Shown here piece after piece: positions 23,645-34,961 of a DNA stretch of 64,000 bases. Made by a program: the position numbers and the translations under genes. The stretch is from Vibrio ishigakensis. Its GTDB lineage: Bacteria; Pseudomonadota; Gammaproteobacteria; Enterobacterales; Vibrionaceae. Below the pieces are notes generated by a model. The model was given only the letters and a program-made list of their open reading frames with translations. It did not search any database and was not told where the DNA came from. The stretch lies in NCBI RefSeq assembly GCF_024347675.1, contig NZ_AP024881.1, positions 2,356,001-2,420,000 of the forward strand, read 5' to 3'. Positions within the stretch are counted from its first letter, which is position 1. Each line of letters begins with the position of its first letter.

Positions 23645-25132
23645 TTATTTCTTGCTTCTACCTTTCAGCATCTGGTCAAGGCGCTTCTTACGACGCTCTT
23701 GTGAGATAGTCAGCTTGTTTGACTTACCCTCAAATGGGTTCTCACTGTTCTGGAACTGGATACGGATCGGCGTGCCCATAATCTCCAGTGAACGACGGTA
23801 GTAGTTCATCAGGTAGCGCTTGTAAGAATCTGGTAGGTCATTCACCTGGTTACCGTGGATAACCACTAGCGGTGGGTTATAGCCACCTGCGTGTGCGTAC
23901 TTCAGTTTCACACGGCGACCACGTACTAGTGGCGGCTGGTGATCATCGGTAGCCATCTTCATGATACGGGTTAGTACTGATGTACCTACACGTGTGGTTG
24001 CTGACTTATACGCCTCTTGTACCGATTCGAACAAGTGACCAACACCCGTACCATGCAGTGCAGAGATAAAGTGGATGCGCGCAAAATCAACGAATCCAAG
24101 ACGACGGTCTAGCTCTTTCTTAACGTGCTCTTTCACGTCCATATCTAGACCATCCCACTTGTTTACCGCGATCACGATAGAGCGACCTGAGTTGAGGGCA
24201 AAACCTAGTAGGCTCAAGTCTTGATCTGAGATGTTCTCACGAGCATCAATAACCAGAAGAACCACGTTAGCATCTTCTACTGCTTTTAGGGTTTTAACCA
24301 CAGAAAACTTTTCTACGGTTTCATTGATACGCTTACGACGGCGTACACCAGCAGTGTCGATCAGAACGTATTCGCGACCATCACGCTCCATTGGGATATA
24401 GATAGAGTCACGAGTGGTACCCGGCATATCGTAAACCACCACGCGCTCTTCACCGAGAATACGGTTAGTCAGGGTTGATTTACCTACGTTTGGACGACCA
24501 ATGATAGCCAGCTTGATCGGCTGATCTTGCAGACGCTTGAACTCGTTTTCCGCTTCTTCTTCGGTGTATTCAAGCTTCTCTTCTGGCGCATCTTCGATGC
24601 CAGTAAGGTCTTCAATCTCACCTTGCTCTGCAAGCAGTTCTTCGGCAAATGGGTTTAAAGCACGGTCGATCAATGCACCTACACCACGGCCATGTGCTGC
24701 CGCAATCTGGTACATGTTTTCAACACCAAGTTGCCAGAATTCAGCACTTGCTGCATCTGCATCGATACCATCCACCTTGTTTACCACAAGCATGGCTGGT
24801 TTTTCGATCTTACGTAGGTGTTGAGCGATAGCTTCGTCCGCTACGGTAAGGCCAGCTCGGCCATCAACCATAAATAGAACCACATCAGCTTCATCGATCG
24901 CAGCCAGAGACTGCTCAGCCATCTTGGTCTCAACACCTTCTTCGGTACCATCGATACCGCCGGTGTCGATCACGATAAACTCATGCTCGCCAAGTTTAGC
25001 CTGACCATATTTTCTATCGCGCGTTAGACCTGGGAAGTCCGCAACCAAGGCATCGCGGGTGCGAGTTAATCGGTTGAATAGCGTAGATTTACCTACATTC
25101 GGACGCCCTACGAGCGCAACAACTGGAATCAT
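23645..25132 (-). CDS. der: Ribosome biogenesis GTPase Der (EngA)
   Basis: 495 residues. Two tandem GTPase domains are evident, each with a P-loop GRPNVGKST (residues 8-16 and about 213-221), G3 motifs DTGG and DTAG, and G4 NKVD and NKWD. A C-terminal KH-like domain (from about residue 385) follows, ending in basic residues. Der is an essential factor for 50S ribosomal subunit maturation. It lies downstream of bamB on the same strand, separated by a terminator-like hairpin, so it likely has partly independent expression. Confidence 0.97.
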   Translation of the reverse strand: MIPVVALVGRPNVGKSTLFNRLTRTRDALVADFPGLTRDRKYGQAKLGEHEFIVIDTGGIDGTEEGVETKMAEQSLAAIDEADVVLFMVDGRAGLTVADEAIAQHLRKIEKPAMLVVNKVDGIDADAASAEFWQLGVENMYQIAAAHGRGVGALIDRALNPFAEELLAEQGEIEDLTGIEDAPEEKLEYTEEEAENEFKRLQDQPIKLAIIGRPNVGKSTLTNRILGEERVVVYDMPGTTRDSIYIPMERDGREYVLIDTAGVRRRKRINETVEKFSVVKTLKAVEDANVVLLVIDARENISDQDLSLLGFALNSGRSIVIAVNKWDGLDMDVKEHVKKELDRRLGFVDFARIHFISALHGTGVGHLFESVQEAYKSATTRVGTSVLTRIMKMATDDHQPPLVRGRRVKLKYAHAGGYNPPLVVIHGNQVNDLPDSYKRYLMNYYRRSLEIMGTPIRIQFQNSENPFEGKSNKLTISQERRKKRLDQMLKGRSKK

Positions 25133-25177
25133 AACGACCTCAAAAACTGAAACTGTTCTATTTTATAAACAACAAAA

Positions 25178-25205
25178 GGCTCTTGACTGTCACCAGCCAA
25201 GAGCC
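25178..25205 (-). terminator. Terminator between bamB and der
   Basis: GGCTCTTG and CAAGAGCC form an 8-bp perfect stem around 12 bases, followed on the minus strand by TTTTGTTG. Confidence 0.7.
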
Positions 25206-25228
25206 GAACGTGAATCATATCACAGATC

Positions 25229-26389
25229 TTAGTTGATCTTTAACTTCTTAACACTGCCATTTCGAGTGACAATTAAAAATCCGTCATCAAGCTCGATAGG
25301 TGCCACGGCAAAACCGCTGTCGTGTTCTTGCTGCTGAGCAATGAAATCACCACTGCGACGATCTAGCCAATGTAGATAACCTTCGCTATCACCAACGACT
25401 AGCTTGCCATCAATGACTGCAGGTGGCGTTAGCAAACGGTATTCAAGCTCACGGTTCTCCCAAAGCTCGGTACCACTGCGTGCATCTACAGCAACAATGT
25501 AGTCTTTATCTGTGATTAGGTAGATATTACGGCCATCGGTGGCCATATCTTGCGCAGATGAGTAGTTACGCTTCCACGCTGGCGCACCAGAGCGAAGATC
25601 GATAGCTACAAGTTGACCATTGATACCAACGGTATACAGCATGCCACCGATGATCAGAGGTTTAGCATCTGAATCAACAAGACGGTCGATCTCAGTCGCA
25701 CCTTTAGGTGTACCTACAGGTTGCTGCCAGATCATCTGGCCACGCTCAACGATAGCGGCTGCAAGGCGACCATTTGCGGTGCCCCAGAATACACCACCAG
25801 ATAAAGCAACTGGAGAGCTAGTGCCTCGTAGAGTAAGAGTTGGCACCTCAGTACTTACGGTCCATGCTTCGTTGCCTGTCTCTTCATCTAGGGCAACAAG
25901 CGCACCGCGAGATGTGTGTACTAGCACTAGGTTGGAGTCGGTTTCCGGTACAGATAGAACCTCGCCATCTACCTTAACGCGCCACTTCTCTTCACCCGTT
26001 TCGGCATCTAGAGAGATCATCTCGCCGTTTTCACTACCGATAAACAGCTGACCGTAAGACGCATTGATGCCACCAGATAGGCGAGCAGGTACATCTTTTT
26101 CAAGATCCACAGACCAGATTTCTTTACCTGACTCAGGGTCTAGTGCTGCAACCTCACCGTCACGGCTTGCTACAAATACCTTGTCATACGCAAAAGTAGG
26201 AGTGAGTTTAGAATAGTACTGGCCAACGCCATCACCGACAGAGGTGGACCATTCCTGAGTGGGTGTGAATTCACTTTGCACTACAGGAACCGGAGCCATC
26301 ACGATAGTATCTTCTTCGCTAGCACAACCCACGATACCTAGCGCAATACTCGCAATTAACGCGCGTCCTAGCCACTTTCTGTTTGCCAT
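25229..26389 (-). CDS. bamB: Outer membrane protein assembly factor BamB
   Basis: 386 residues. The N-terminal signal ends in lipobox IVGC (Cys 22), so it is a lipoprotein of the inner leaflet of the outer membrane. The remainder is an eight-bladed PQQ-type propeller with repeats such as VAALDPESGKEIW, ISLDAETGEEKW, VALDEETGNEAW and VAVDARSGTELW. It assists the BAM complex in folding beta-barrel proteins, including the two porins here. It sits between yfgM and der in the conserved hisS-yfgM-bamB-der order. Confidence 0.96.
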   Translation of the reverse strand: MANRKWLGRALIASIALGIVGCASEEDTIVMAPVPVVQSEFTPTQEWSTSVGDGVGQYYSKLTPTFAYDKVFVASRDGEVAALDPESGKEIWSVDLEKDVPARLSGGINASYGQLFIGSENGEMISLDAETGEEKWRVKVDGEVLSVPETDSNLVLVHTSRGALVALDEETGNEAWTVSTEVPTLTLRGTSSPVALSGGVFWGTANGRLAAAIVERGQMIWQQPVGTPKGATEIDRLVDSDAKPLIIGGMLYTVGINGQLVAIDLRSGAPAWKRNYSSAQDMATDGRNIYLITDKDYIVAVDARSGTELWENRELEYRLLTPPAVIDGKLVVGDSEGYLHWLDRRSGDFIAQQQEHDSGFAVAPIELDDGFLIVTRNGSVKKLKIN

Positions 26390-26399
26390 CTACTAAACC

Positions 26400-27014
26400 T
26401 TACTTCGCTAGGTCATCAAGCTTAAGTTGCAGCGTTTGGCTCGCATCTGCTGCCTGCTGTGCTTCGGTATACGCTGTGTAAGCGCCTTCTTTGTCACCGT
26501 TGCGCAGTAGAAGGTCACCTTTCAGCTCAGCCATGCGACCTTCCCAACCTTCAGCTTTCGCCGCTTCTAGGTCAGCAAGTGCGCCATCAATGTCGCCCAT
26601 TTCCGCTTTCACGCGTACCGCGCGAATAGCTAGAACTGGTGCAATCGCAGTATCTTTAGTATTTGCTTTCGCCCACTCTAGCTGTTTCAATGCTTCTGCA
26701 TAGTTGGCTTCAGCTACTTGAACCTGAGCTAGTTGCATTGCAGCCAGAACCGCGTATTCACGATCAGAGTTGCTATCGATAAAGCTTTGTACTTGATCGG
26801 CTGCAGCAACACCTTGAGTTTGAAGTGTTTGAACTGCCGAGTTATAAGCAACTGATGCTGCTTCTTGGCCTTCAACCACAGAATCTTGATAGTAGCGCCA
26901 GCCAAATAGGCCGCCTAGGCCAATTACTGCGCCCAAAATTACGGCTTTACCGTTCTCTTGCCACCAATCCTTAATGGCTTCAACTTGTTGTTCTTCGCTA
27001 TCGTACAGTTCCAC
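26400..27014 (-). CDS. yfgM: YfgM family tetratricopeptide-like protein (ancillary SecYEG subunit)
   Basis: 204 residues. A short cytoplasmic N-terminus (MELYDSEEQQVEAIKDWW) precedes one transmembrane helix (about 24-42, VILGAVIGLGGLFGW). A periplasmic helical TPR-like domain follows, ending QLKLDDLAK. In E. coli YfgM binds SecYEG and periplasmic chaperones such as PpiD. It is 12 bases from hisS and 10 from bamB, so it is in one operon. Confidence 0.92.
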   Translation of the reverse strand: MELYDSEEQQVEAIKDWWQENGKAVILGAVIGLGGLFGWRYYQDSVVEGQEAASVAYNSAVQTLQTQGVAAADQVQSFIDSNSDREYAVLAAMQLAQVQVAEANYAEALKQLEWAKANTKDTAIAPVLAIRAVRVKAEMGDIDGALADLEAAKAEGWEGRMAELKGDLLLRNGDKEGAYTAYTEAQQAADASQTLQLKLDDLAK

Positions 27015-27026
27015 GACAGATCCTCT

Positions 27027-28295
27027 TTATAGTAATTTTTGTAATTGAGACACAAGCTCGTCTTGTGCAACCGTAGATTGCTCGCCACCTTTAAGGTCTT
27101 TCACAACTACGTTGTTTTGCTCAACTTCGTTCTCGCCAAGCACTAATGCTACGTGAGCACCCACTTTATCTGCACGCTTAAACTGTTTCTTAAAGTTACC
27201 GCCACCGAAGTGGTTCATTACACGTAGCTCTGGAAGTTGTTCACGTAGAGATTCAGCCAGCTTCATACCTGCCATTAGCGTGCCCTCACCGGCCGTAACA
27301 ACATAGACATCAACCGCTGGACGAACATCATCAAGCTCTAAGGTTTCAAGCATAAGCACTAGACGCTCTAGGCCCATTGCAAAACCAACTGCATTCGTTG
27401 GCTTACCACCAAGCTGCTCAACTAGACCATCGTAGCGACCACCGCCACAAACAGTACCTTGTGAGCCAAGGCTCTCGGTGATCCACTCAAATACAGTGCG
27501 GTTGTAGTAGTCCAAACCACGTACTAGACGCTCATTAACTTGGTATTCGATTCCAGCAGCGTCAAGAAGTTCACACAAACCTGCAAAGTGCGCTTTAGAT
27601 TCTTCATCTAGGTAGTCAGATAGACGTGGTGCATCACCTAGGATGGCTTGTACATCTGGGTTCTTGGTATCAAGAACGCGCAGTGGGTTGGTGTGCATAC
27701 GACGCTTGCAGTCTTCATCTAGGATATCGATGTGCTGCTCTAGGAACTCGATTAGCGCTACGCGGTAGTTGGCACGAGCTTCAAGAGAACCGATAGAGTT
27801 AAGCTCAAGGCGAACGTGCTTATCGATGCCGAGCTCACGCCATAGACGCGCAGTCATCATAATAAGTTCAGCATCCACATCAGGACCGTCGATACCGAAC
27901 ACCTCTACACCGCATTGGTGGAACTGACGGTAACGACCTTTCTGAGGACGCTCGTGACGGAACATTGGGCCCATGTACCATAGGCGCTGTTCTTGGTTGT
28001 AAAGCAGACCATTTTGAATACCCGCACGAACACAACCTGCAGTACCTTCTGGACGAAGAGTCAGGCTGTCACCGTTACGGTCTTCAAAGGTGTACATCTC
28101 TTTTTCAACTACGTCGGTCACTTCACCGATAGCGCGACTGAACAGGTTCGTCATCTCAACGATAGGCATACGTACTTCACTATAGCCGTATGCGCTTACA
28201 ACACGTTTAACCGTAGATTCCACCTTCTGCCAAAGTGGAGACTGAGTTGGGAGGCAGTCGTTCATGCCTCGGATTGCTTGAATAGTTTTAGCCAC
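27027..28295 (-). CDS. hisS: Histidyl-tRNA synthetase
   Basis: 422 residues. A class II aminoacyl-tRNA synthetase that charges tRNA-His. The start [21 protein letters not shown] is conserved. Motif 2 ([21 protein letters not shown]) is visible around residues 112-131 (given here in part), the histidine-A loop [10 protein letters not shown] at about 259, and motif 3 GFAMGLERL at about 309, followed by the anticodon-binding domain. It is in the ispG-hisS-yfgM-bamB series. Confidence 0.98.
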   Translation of the reverse strand: MAKTIQAIRGMNDCLPTQSPLWQKVESTVKRVVSAYGYSEVRMPIVEMTNLFSRAIGEVTDVVEKEMYTFEDRNGDSLTLRPEGTAGCVRAGIQNGLLYNQEQRLWYMGPMFRHERPQKGRYRQFHQCGVEVFGIDGPDVDAELIMMTARLWRELGIDKHVRLELNSIGSLEARANYRVALIEFLEQHIDILDEDCKRRMHTNPLRVLDTKNPDVQAILGDAPRLSDYLDEESKAHFAGLCELLDAAGIEYQVNERLVRGLDYYNRTVFEWITESLGSQGTVCGGGRYDGLVEQLGGKPTNAVGFAMGLERLVLMLETLELDDVRPAVDVYVVTAGEGTLMAGMKLAESLREQLPELRVMNHFGGGNFKKQFKRADKVGAHVALVLGENEVEQNNVVVKDLKGGEQSTVAQDELVSQLQKLL

Positions 28296-28337
28296 TATAA
28301 ATTACCGTATCGAGTCAGAGCTTATGCTCTGAGACTA

Positions 28338-29459
28338 TTATTCTTGAATATCGTTGATGTCGATTCGCTGTGCAGGATCCAACTGACTCGCTTTAGCGCG
28401 AATCTTAGCTTCCAGTTGGTCAATCATCTGCTCGTTGTCGAATCGCTCTTTTTGACGCTTACCGTCAAGGTAGAAGGCACTCTTTTTATTACCACCAGCA
28501 ACGCCCATATGTGAGACTTCCGCTTCACCTGGTCCGTTTACTACACAACCGATGATAGACACATCCATAGGGGTGATGATGTCTTCAAGACGCTCTTCTA
28601 GTGCGTTAACCGTGCCGATCACGTCAAACTCCTGACGTGAGCAGGTTGGGCATGCAATAAAATTGATGCCACGAGAGCGAATACGCAGAGATTTCAGGAT
28701 ATCGAAACCTACCTTTACCTCTTCCACTGGGTTTGCCGCTAGTGAAATACGTAGTGTATCGCCGATACCTTCAGCGAGAAGCATGCCTAAGCCTACCGAC
28801 GACTTCACTGCACCCGCGCGAGCACCGCCCGCTTCAGTAATGCCAAGGTGTAGAGGTTGGTCGATCTTGTTTGCTAGTAAGCGATATGAATCCACTGCAA
28901 GGAATACATCTGACGCTTTCACGCTTACCTTGAACTGGTCAAAGTTAAGACGGTCTAGGATATCTACGTGACGCATCGCTGACTCAACCAGAGCAGCCGC
29001 CGTTGGCTCACCGTATTTCTCTTGGATATCTTTCTCAAGAGAACCACCGTTAACACCGATACGGATCGGAATGTTCTTGTCACGAGCACAATCAACCACT
29101 GCGCGGATTCGGTCTTCTTTACCGATATTACCTGGGTTGATACGCAGACAGTCCACACCGTATTCCGCCACTTTTAACGCGATGCGGTAATCAAAGTGGA
29201 TGTCAGCAACAAGCGGTACATTCACCTGCTGTTTGATCTGCTTGAACGCTTCAGCGGCGTCCATGGTAGGTACAGATACACGAACAATGTCCGCACCAAC
29301 CTTCTCAAGCGCGCGGATCTGAGCCACGGTTGCGTCAACATCCGTGGTACGGGTATTTGTCATTGACTGAACAGCGATCGGCGCACCATCGCCGACCGGA
29401 ACATCACCAACGTAGATACGCGTCGAAGGACGACGCTTAATAGGAGATTCCTGATGCAT
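28338..29459 (-). CDS. ispG: 4-hydroxy-3-methylbut-2-en-1-yl diphosphate synthase (GcpE)
   Basis: 373 residues. It is an iron-sulfur enzyme of the MEP isoprenoid pathway that reduces the cyclic diphosphate MEcPP to HMBPP. The N-terminal TIM barrel begins with [15 protein letters not shown]. The C-terminal cluster ligands lie in [10 protein letters not shown] (about residue 270) and CVVNGPGEA (about 305). It needs the Isc machinery encoded further along. It starts 2 bases after the rodZ stop. Confidence 0.98.
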   Translation of the reverse strand: MHQESPIKRRPSTRIYVGDVPVGDGAPIAVQSMTNTRTTDVDATVAQIRALEKVGADIVRVSVPTMDAAEAFKQIKQQVNVPLVADIHFDYRIALKVAEYGVDCLRINPGNIGKEDRIRAVVDCARDKNIPIRIGVNGGSLEKDIQEKYGEPTAAALVESAMRHVDILDRLNFDQFKVSVKASDVFLAVDSYRLLANKIDQPLHLGITEAGGARAGAVKSSVGLGMLLAEGIGDTLRISLAANPVEEVKVGFDILKSLRIRSRGINFIACPTCSRQEFDVIGTVNALEERLEDIITPMDVSIIGCVVNGPGEAEVSHMGVAGGNKKSAFYLDGKRQKERFDNEQMIDQLEAKIRAKASQLDPAQRIDINDIQE

Positions 29460-29461
29460 AA

Positions 29462-30382
29462 TTACTCTGCAGTGAAACGTGCAACTTTGCCCGCAGTATA
29501 CCCAGAAAGGTCGAAGGGTTCACCCGAAATTGACAGAGAAGCGGCCTCTGGAGCACCAACTACGAACTTAAATGGCCCCTGGCCTTCAAGTTCTAGAGTT
29601 TGACCTGCTTTCATAACCCCGGTAGATAGGGTTTTGCCATTCACATCTTGGATTTGAATCCAGCAATCAGCGCTAAAGCTCATCGAGATTGCAGGCGGGA
29701 CTTCTGCTGGAAGCTGTACTGGTGTCTCGGCTACTTGAGGCTCTTGTTCCATTACTTCCGGTTCAATTGCAGGCTCTTGGTTTGCAACCTCAGCGCCTGA
29801 AGCCACAGATTCTAGTTCAGAGACAACTGCGTTTGATGCTTCTACGGCTTCTTGTTGGTCTAGTAACTCAGCTTGTTCAGCTAATTCTGGTTCTATACTG
29901 GCAGGGTCAAACTCTTCAACCTGAGGAGCCACTTCTACTACAACGGTATCCACGTTTTGCTCGTTCTGATACCACCACACAGCAGAGATACCCACGATAA
30001 CCACAAAGATGCCCCAAGTGAGCTTCATGATATTGTTATCATGCTTCTTCTTCTGAGTGCCTTGAGAAAAGCTCTGCATATCTTGCTCTGCACTCTTGCC
30101 TACGCCTAAGCTATCGAATGCGTCCAATACTGACTTCTCATCCACACCCACCAACTTGGCATAAGAGCGAATATAGCCACGAGTGAAGGTATGAACCTGA
30201 CCTATTTGAAAGTCGTTAGCTTCGATGCTCTCGATGATGGCAACGCGAAGACGCAGTCTGTCGGCCACCTCTCGAACGCTGAGTCCCAAAGACTCACGCT
30301 TAACTCGAAGCATCTCGCCGAGCATAGGGGTAGGATTTTCTGAAGTACTTGCTGTATCTGTATTAGTCGAATCTGTGCTCAT
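29462..30382 (-). CDS. rodZ: Cytoskeleton protein RodZ
   Basis: 306 residues. An N-terminal Xre-type helix-turn-helix (about 20-85, [20 protein letters not shown]) binds MreB rather than DNA. One transmembrane helix follows (about 119-137, [17 protein letters not shown]), then an acidic Glu/Pro/Val-rich periplasmic linker and the DUF4115 beta-domain ([14 protein letters not shown]...). It links MreB to the envelope to maintain rod shape. It lies between pilW and ispG in the usual order. Confidence 0.95.
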   Translation of the reverse strand: MSTDSTNTDTASTSENPTPMLGEMLRVKRESLGLSVREVADRLRLRVAIIESIEANDFQIGQVHTFTRGYIRSYAKLVGVDEKSVLDAFDSLGVGKSAEQDMQSFSQGTQKKKHDNNIMKLTWGIFVVIVGISAVWWYQNEQNVDTVVVEVAPQVEEFDPASIEPELAEQAELLDQQEAVEASNAVVSELESVASGAEVANQEPAIEPEVMEQEPQVAETPVQLPAEVPPAISMSFSADCWIQIQDVNGKTLSTGVMKAGQTLELEGQGPFKFVVGAPEAASLSISGEPFDLSGYTAGKVARFTAE

Positions 30383-30423
30383 TTTCTCTAAAACTTTTTC
30401 TGAAGTCCGAAGGAGCAGCTGAA

Positions 30424-31089
30424 CTATGTTTGCTCGGCAGTCAATGTCTGCCTTAGCTGTTCAATCTCTGCGGTCATTCCGACTCGAATTTGAATTCTGT
30501 CTAGTCTCTGTTTTGCTTGCTCTAAATGACCAAAACGAATGGCCAACTTAACAAGCTCAATATCACTGCGATAACGGTTTGGTTGATGCTGCAAAGACTT
30601 AATAAAAAAGCCCTCTGCCCTTTGCCACTGCTCCATTTTCAATGCGCAGAGGCCGGAGTTTTCATAACTCGCTGCAACCTGGCTATAGCCATCTAGTTGT
30701 ATCGCTTTATCAAATTGTTGCAACGCCTCGGAGTAGCGATGCTGACGACATAAAAAGACGCCAAAATCATTTAGTAGATCGCCATCATAGGGTGAGAGTC
30801 TTAGTGCTCTTTGATACCAATCTTCAGCCTGGTTAGTCTCTGAAACTTGTTGATAATAATAGGCTATTGCAGACGCGGCACGAACATATTTCGGCGCATA
30901 TTGAAGTGCGAGATCTAAATTTTGCTTTGCCCTGACAGTATCGTTCGCTTTGAGGTAGCTCAAACCCAGTTCGATACGTGCGTCGGCAGCTAAGAGGGGG
31001 TCAAATTTCGCGTTTCCATCTGCTCTTTTCACTGTAACACAGCCTAAGCAGAGACTGAGGAAAAAAAGTGTGATCGATGCTTTAAACAT
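30424..31089 (-). CDS. pilW: Type IV pilus biogenesis/stability lipoprotein PilW
   Basis: 221 residues. A short signal ends at LGC (Cys 16), a slightly unusual lipobox because the -3 position is Cys. The rest is a set of TPR repeats, e.g. LGLSYLKANDTVRAKQNLDLAL, WYQRALRLSPYDGDLLNDFG and FLCRQHRYSEALQQFDKAIQ. PilW/PilF family proteins promote assembly of the PilQ secretin. It sits between rlmN and rodZ as in other Vibrio and Pseudomonas genomes. Confidence 0.92.
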   Translation of the reverse strand: MFKASITLFFLSLCLGCVTVKRADGNAKFDPLLAADARIELGLSYLKANDTVRAKQNLDLALQYAPKYVRAASAIAYYYQQVSETNQAEDWYQRALRLSPYDGDLLNDFGVFLCRQHRYSEALQQFDKAIQLDGYSQVAASYENSGLCALKMEQWQRAEGFFIKSLQHQPNRYRSDIELVKLAIRFGHLEQAKQRLDRIQIRVGMTAEIEQLRQTLTAEQT

Positions 31090-31141
31090 AGGGTTCTCCG
31101 GCGTTGCGCCAAAGAACCCAAACCCTTTTATGAAACTCGTT

Positions 31142-32272
31142 TTATAGAGTTTTTACTGGGATATCACCCTGCACACTCTCTTCAGAGCGAGCTTTTTGAG
31201 TACGCTTGGTACGGTCGATAACATCGCCCACTAGCTGACCACAAGCTGCATCGATATCATCACCGCGGGTCTTACGTACCGTCACAGTGTAATCGTATTG
31301 CATCAAGGTCTTCATGAAGCGGTCGATACGTGAGTTACTTGGCTTCTTATAAGGTGAGCCAGGATATGGGTTAAATGGAATCAAATTGATCTTAGCTGGG
31401 GTATCTTTCAGCAGTTCTGCGAGTTGTCTCGCATGCTCCATATCATCGTTTACATGGTCTAGTAGGATGTACTCGACAGTTACCTTACCTCGGTTTGCGT
31501 TTGAAGATGCAATATAACGACGCACAGAAGCTAGGAACTCTTCGATATCCCAACGATCGTTAATTGGCATAATCTGGCTGCGCAATTCATCAGTAGGTGC
31601 GTGTAGAGAAATAGCTAGCGCAACATCGATATTGCCAGTCATCTGGTCAAGACCCGATACTACGCCCGACGTTGAGACTGTCACGCGACGCTTTGATAGA
31701 CCAAAGCCAAGATCATCAAGCATGATCTCAAGGGATGGCATCAGGTTCTTCATGTTAAGCAGTGGCTCCCCCATGCCCATCATTACCACGTTGGTAATTG
31801 GGCGACGACCTGTCTCTTTCTCAAGACCAATCTCACGGGATGCACGCCAGATCTGACCTACGATTTCAGACACGCGTAGGTTACGATTAAAGCCCTGCTG
31901 CGCCGTTGAACAGAATTTACATTCCAGTGCACAGCCTACTTGAGAGGAAACACACAAGGTTGCACGATCACCATCTGGGATATACACGGTTTCAACGTCT
32001 TGATCGCCAACGCGCATCGCCCACTTGATGGTGCCATCATTTGAGTACTGAGCTTCAGATACATAAGGTGCACGGATCTCGGTAAGACGCTGCAATTTTT
32101 CACGCAACTTCTTGTTGAGGTTAGTCATTTTCTCGAAGTCATCACAACCAAAGTGATACATCCACTTCATTACTTGATCGGCGCGAAACGCCTTCTCGCC
32201 TAGCTCATCGGCAAAGTACTTGCGCAGCCCTTGGCGGTCAAAATCAAGTAGGTTAACTTTTGCTTGGGTCAT
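31142..32272 (-). CDS. rlmN: Dual-specificity 23S rRNA/tRNA adenine-C2 methyltransferase RlmN
   Basis: 376 residues. A radical SAM enzyme that methylates A2503 of 23S rRNA and A37 of some tRNAs. The cluster motif [10 protein letters not shown] (Cys-x3-Cys-x2-Cys) is near residue 125, GMGEPLLN follows, and the catalytic Cys lies in AACGQL near the C-terminus. Start ATG 32272 with AGAGG 6-7 bases upstream is preferred over an in-frame codon six residues earlier. It leads the rlmN-pilW-rodZ-ispG-hisS series. Confidence 0.97.
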   Translation of the reverse strand: MTQAKVNLLDFDRQGLRKYFADELGEKAFRADQVMKWMYHFGCDDFEKMTNLNKKLREKLQRLTEIRAPYVSEAQYSNDGTIKWAMRVGDQDVETVYIPDGDRATLCVSSQVGCALECKFCSTAQQGFNRNLRVSEIVGQIWRASREIGLEKETGRRPITNVVMMGMGEPLLNMKNLMPSLEIMLDDLGFGLSKRRVTVSTSGVVSGLDQMTGNIDVALAISLHAPTDELRSQIMPINDRWDIEEFLASVRRYIASSNANRGKVTVEYILLDHVNDDMEHARQLAELLKDTPAKINLIPFNPYPGSPYKKPSNSRIDRFMKTLMQYDYTVTVRKTRGDDIDAACGQLVGDVIDRTKRTQKARSEESVQGDIPVKTL

Positions 32273-32379
32273 GGTGCCTCTCAACGACAAACAACAAATC
32301 TTGGGGCGCGAATTGTACAGCCTTTGTGCAATTACAACAAGTGATATGTGATCGTGATCTTATGTTACAGGCATAAAAA

Positions 32380-32399
32380 ATCCCAGCCTGAGCTGGGAT
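32380..32399 (-). terminator. Terminator of ndk
   Basis: ATCCCAGC and GCTGGGAT form an 8-bp stem with a 4-base loop, then TTTTTTA on the minus strand, 23 bases past the ndk stop. Confidence 0.9.
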
Positions 32400-32422
32400 G
32401 ATTCTCCATACAAAACCTAGGG

Positions 32423-32851
32423 TTATGGTCTTGCGTGCACCTCTGAAGGTGGGAAGAAGAACTCGATCTCACGCGCTGCAGACGCCGGGCTGTCTGAGCC
32501 ATGTACTGAGTTGTGACGCATGCTCAAAGCATAGTCTGCACGGATAGTGCCACAGGCTGCTTCTTCTGGGTTGGTTTTACCCATCAACTCACGGTAGCGA
32601 GTGATAGCATCTTCACCTTCCAGTACCTGAACCATGATAGGACCAGAGGTCATAAACTCTTTAAGTGCGTCGAAGAAAGGCTTGCCTTCATGCTCCGCAT
32701 AGAAGCCACTCGCTTGCTCTTCATTTAGGTGCACCATCTTTGCACCTACAACGCGCAATCCAGCCGCTTCAATGCGTTGGTAGATAGCGCCAATTAGGTT
32801 ACGTTTCACAGCGTCGGGCTTAATGATGGAAAATGTTCTTTCTATCGCCAT
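32423..32851 (-). CDS. ndk: Nucleoside diphosphate kinase
   Basis: 142 residues, the normal size. It transfers the gamma-phosphate of ATP to other nucleoside diphosphates via a phosphohistidine. The start [20 protein letters not shown] and the active-site NSVHGSDS (His about 117) are diagnostic. It is a single-gene unit between pepB and rlmN with its own terminator. Confidence 0.98.
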   Translation of the reverse strand: MAIERTFSIIKPDAVKRNLIGAIYQRIEAAGLRVVGAKMVHLNEEQASGFYAEHEGKPFFDALKEFMTSGPIMVQVLEGEDAITRYRELMGKTNPEEAACGTIRADYALSMRHNSVHGSDSPASAAREIEFFFPPSEVHARP

Positions 32852-32953
32852 TTTATTTCCTTATCGCGTTTTTATTATTGTCTTGGTTTTGCCAAATCAG
32901 GCTTCCAAATATGGGCTCAAGAGCGAGCCCATGATCACAATCGAATCTATTTA

Positions 32954-34237
32954 TTATTGGCTAACCAATAGGTTAGCTAGGGTGCGGATACCTGTACCTG
33001 TACCGCCTGCTGACCATTTGTCGTTTGCAGACTTACGGTAGGTTGCCGCGCAGTCAAAGTGCAGCCAGCCTTGCTTGTAGTCTTCTACAAAGTAAGACAA
33101 GAAAGCCGCAGCCGTTGATGCACCCGGTACATAGTCGCCTGTGCTGATGTTAGATAGATCAGCAAAGTTTGATGGCAGCATACCGCGGTGGAAGTCAGCC
33201 AATGGCAGTTGCCATAGACCTTCACGCTCTTCCTGAGCACAAGCAAGCGCTTGCTCTGCCAGAGCATCATCGAAGCTAAACAGCGCATGGTAGTCATTAC
33301 CAAGTGCATTCTTAGCCGCACCGGTTAGAGTTGCACAGTCGATGATAAGTTCAGGGTTTTGTTCGCTAGCGTAGATCAGGCCATCCGCTAGGACTAATCG
33401 GCCCTCAGCGTCGGTGTTCATGATCTCAACGGTTTTACCATTCTTATAGGTGATGATGTCGCCAAGCTTGAGTGCACGACCCGAGATCATATTTTCTGCA
33501 CAACAAAGGATCAGCTTCACGCGCTTATCAAGACCACGAATGATAGACAGACCAAGACCGCCAGTGATGGTTCCTGCACCACCCATGTCCGCCTTCATTG
33601 CGGTCATAAAACCAGATGGCTTGATGCTGTAACCGCCTGAGTCAAAGGTGATGCCTTTACCTACTAGACACGCCATTACTGGAGCTTCAGGGTCGCCAGT
33701 TGGGTTGAAATCCAGTTGCAGCATAGCTGAAGTGCGCTCAGAGCCGCGACCTACAGCATAGATACCTTCCCAACCTTCGGTCAGTAGATCTTTATCTTTT
33801 ACGATGCGATAAGTCACGTGATCCGGTGCCAGTGATTTGATGAACTCACCAGCCATAGTCGCTAGTTGACGCGGTGCTACTTCTTCTGCGCTCTTGTTGA
33901 TGATATCGCGAGTCCAGTTAGCAACCTTGATGCGACCTTCAAGTTCAACTTGGTCAGCTTCTGCAAGTGCTTGCCACTCAAGCTGGTTGTTTTTCTTAGC
34001 GTTACGGTAGCCTTGTTGGAAAGACCAGATCTCTTCTAGACCCCAGCCCTCACCAACTAATGAAGTTTGCTTGATGCCTTGAGCGTCTAGCTTGCGCCCA
34101 GCTTTTTGAATTGCGCCTTGATCGTGGCCTTTACCGATATGAATGGTTGCGCTCTCACCATCAAAAGAAAGAATCGCATTTGCGCCCCAGTGGGCGGCGG
34201 CTTGTTCGGTAGACAATTTAACTTGCATTGTAGACAT
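32954..34237 (-). CDS. pepB: Peptidase B (leucyl aminopeptidase family M17)
   Basis: 427 residues. A cytoplasmic metallo-aminopeptidase using two divalent ions. The M17 signature [12 protein letters not shown] (about residue 270) and the metal-binding [16 protein letters not shown] (about 190) are present. Length and N-terminus match PepB rather than the longer PepA. AAGGAG lies before ATG 34237. It lies immediately downstream of iscX as in E. coli, but separated by a strong terminator. Confidence 0.95.
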   Translation of the reverse strand: MSTMQVKLSTEQAAAHWGANAILSFDGESATIHIGKGHDQGAIQKAGRKLDAQGIKQTSLVGEGWGLEEIWSFQQGYRNAKKNNQLEWQALAEADQVELEGRIKVANWTRDIINKSAEEVAPRQLATMAGEFIKSLAPDHVTYRIVKDKDLLTEGWEGIYAVGRGSERTSAMLQLDFNPTGDPEAPVMACLVGKGITFDSGGYSIKPSGFMTAMKADMGGAGTITGGLGLSIIRGLDKRVKLILCCAENMISGRALKLGDIITYKNGKTVEIMNTDAEGRLVLADGLIYASEQNPELIIDCATLTGAAKNALGNDYHALFSFDDALAEQALACAQEEREGLWQLPLADFHRGMLPSNFADLSNISTGDYVPGASTAAAFLSYFVEDYKQGWLHFDCAATYRKSANDKWSAGGTGTGIRTLANLLVSQ

Positions 34238-34346
34238 GACTTCTCCTTGCCTTCTACTTTTATAATTATGTGGAGCCGAGGCTCCAAGGGGGTTAACCCA
34301 TTATGATCAATTAAATCATTATGCCTAGACTAGTTTTCAAAAACAT

Positions 34347-34374
34347 AAAAATCGGGCATGAAAGCCCGATTTTT
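34347..34374. terminator. Terminator at the end of the isc operon
   Basis: AAAAATCGGGC and GCCCGATTTTT form an 11-bp perfect stem with a 6-base loop, 27 bases past the iscX stop. It is symmetric and separates iscX from pepB. Confidence 0.88.
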
Positions 34375-34401
34375 ATTAAATAACTGTTAACTCACTAACA
34401 A

Positions 34402-34596
34402 TTAGTCTGCTTCGTCCATCCAGCACAGAATAATAGCCTCGAGAATTTTCTCATTACAGTGGTTTGGGTCATCTTCGAACTCTTCTAGATTCATTACCCA
34501 ATCACGCAGATCCGTAAAGCGTACCGTCTTAGGGTCTACCTCTGGAAACTGCTCACTCAGCTCAATGGCTATGTCACGACTATCAATCCATTTCAT
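34402..34596 (-). CDS. iscX: Fe-S cluster assembly protein IscX
   Basis: 64 residues, acidic, with the conserved start MKWIDSRDIAIELSEQFPEV and tail ILEAIILCWMDEAD. IscX binds IscS and modulates cluster assembly, possibly sensing iron. It is the last gene of the isc operon, 15 bases after fdx. Confidence 0.96.
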   Translation of the reverse strand: MKWIDSRDIAIELSEQFPEVDPKTVRFTDLRDWVMNLEEFEDDPNHCNEKILEAIILCWMDEAD

Positions 34597-34611
34597 GACT
34601 CTGTTCCTCGT

Positions 34612-34950
34612 TTAGTGGTCTTCTGAAGCGTGGTTCAGCGTGTATTTAGGGATCTCTACCACTAGGTCTTCGTCAGCTACCATAGCCTGACAACCTAGGC
34701 GAGATTCCGGCTCCAAGCCCCACGCTTTATCTAGCATATCGTCTTCTAGCTCTTCACTCTCTTCAAGAGAATCAAAGCCTTCACGGATAACCACATGACA
34801 AGTAGTACATGCACAGGATTTCTCACACGCATGCTCAATACCGATACCGTTTTTCAGAGCGACGTCTAGTACGCTCTCACCAGTTTCAGCTTCAAGTACC
34901 GCGCCCTCTGGGCACAACTCTTCATGTGGCAATACAACAATCTTAGGCAT
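34612..34950 (-). CDS. fdx: 2Fe-2S ferredoxin of the ISC system
   Basis: 112 residues. The cluster ligands are visible in CEKSCACTTC (C-x5-C-x2-C, about residues 41-50) with the fourth Cys in RLGCQAM (about 86). It supplies electrons during cluster synthesis. It sits 11 bases after hscA. Confidence 0.97.
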   Translation of the reverse strand: MPKIVVLPHEELCPEGAVLEAETGESVLDVALKNGIGIEHACEKSCACTTCHVVIREGFDSLEESEELEDDMLDKAWGLEPESRLGCQAMVADEDLVVEIPKYTLNHASEDH

Positions 34951-34961
34951 TTTCTTATTCT

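Noticed and set aside
27993..28514. 173-codon plus-strand frame across the hisS/ispG junction
   Set aside because: It overlaps two certain genes on the other strand and shows no family features.
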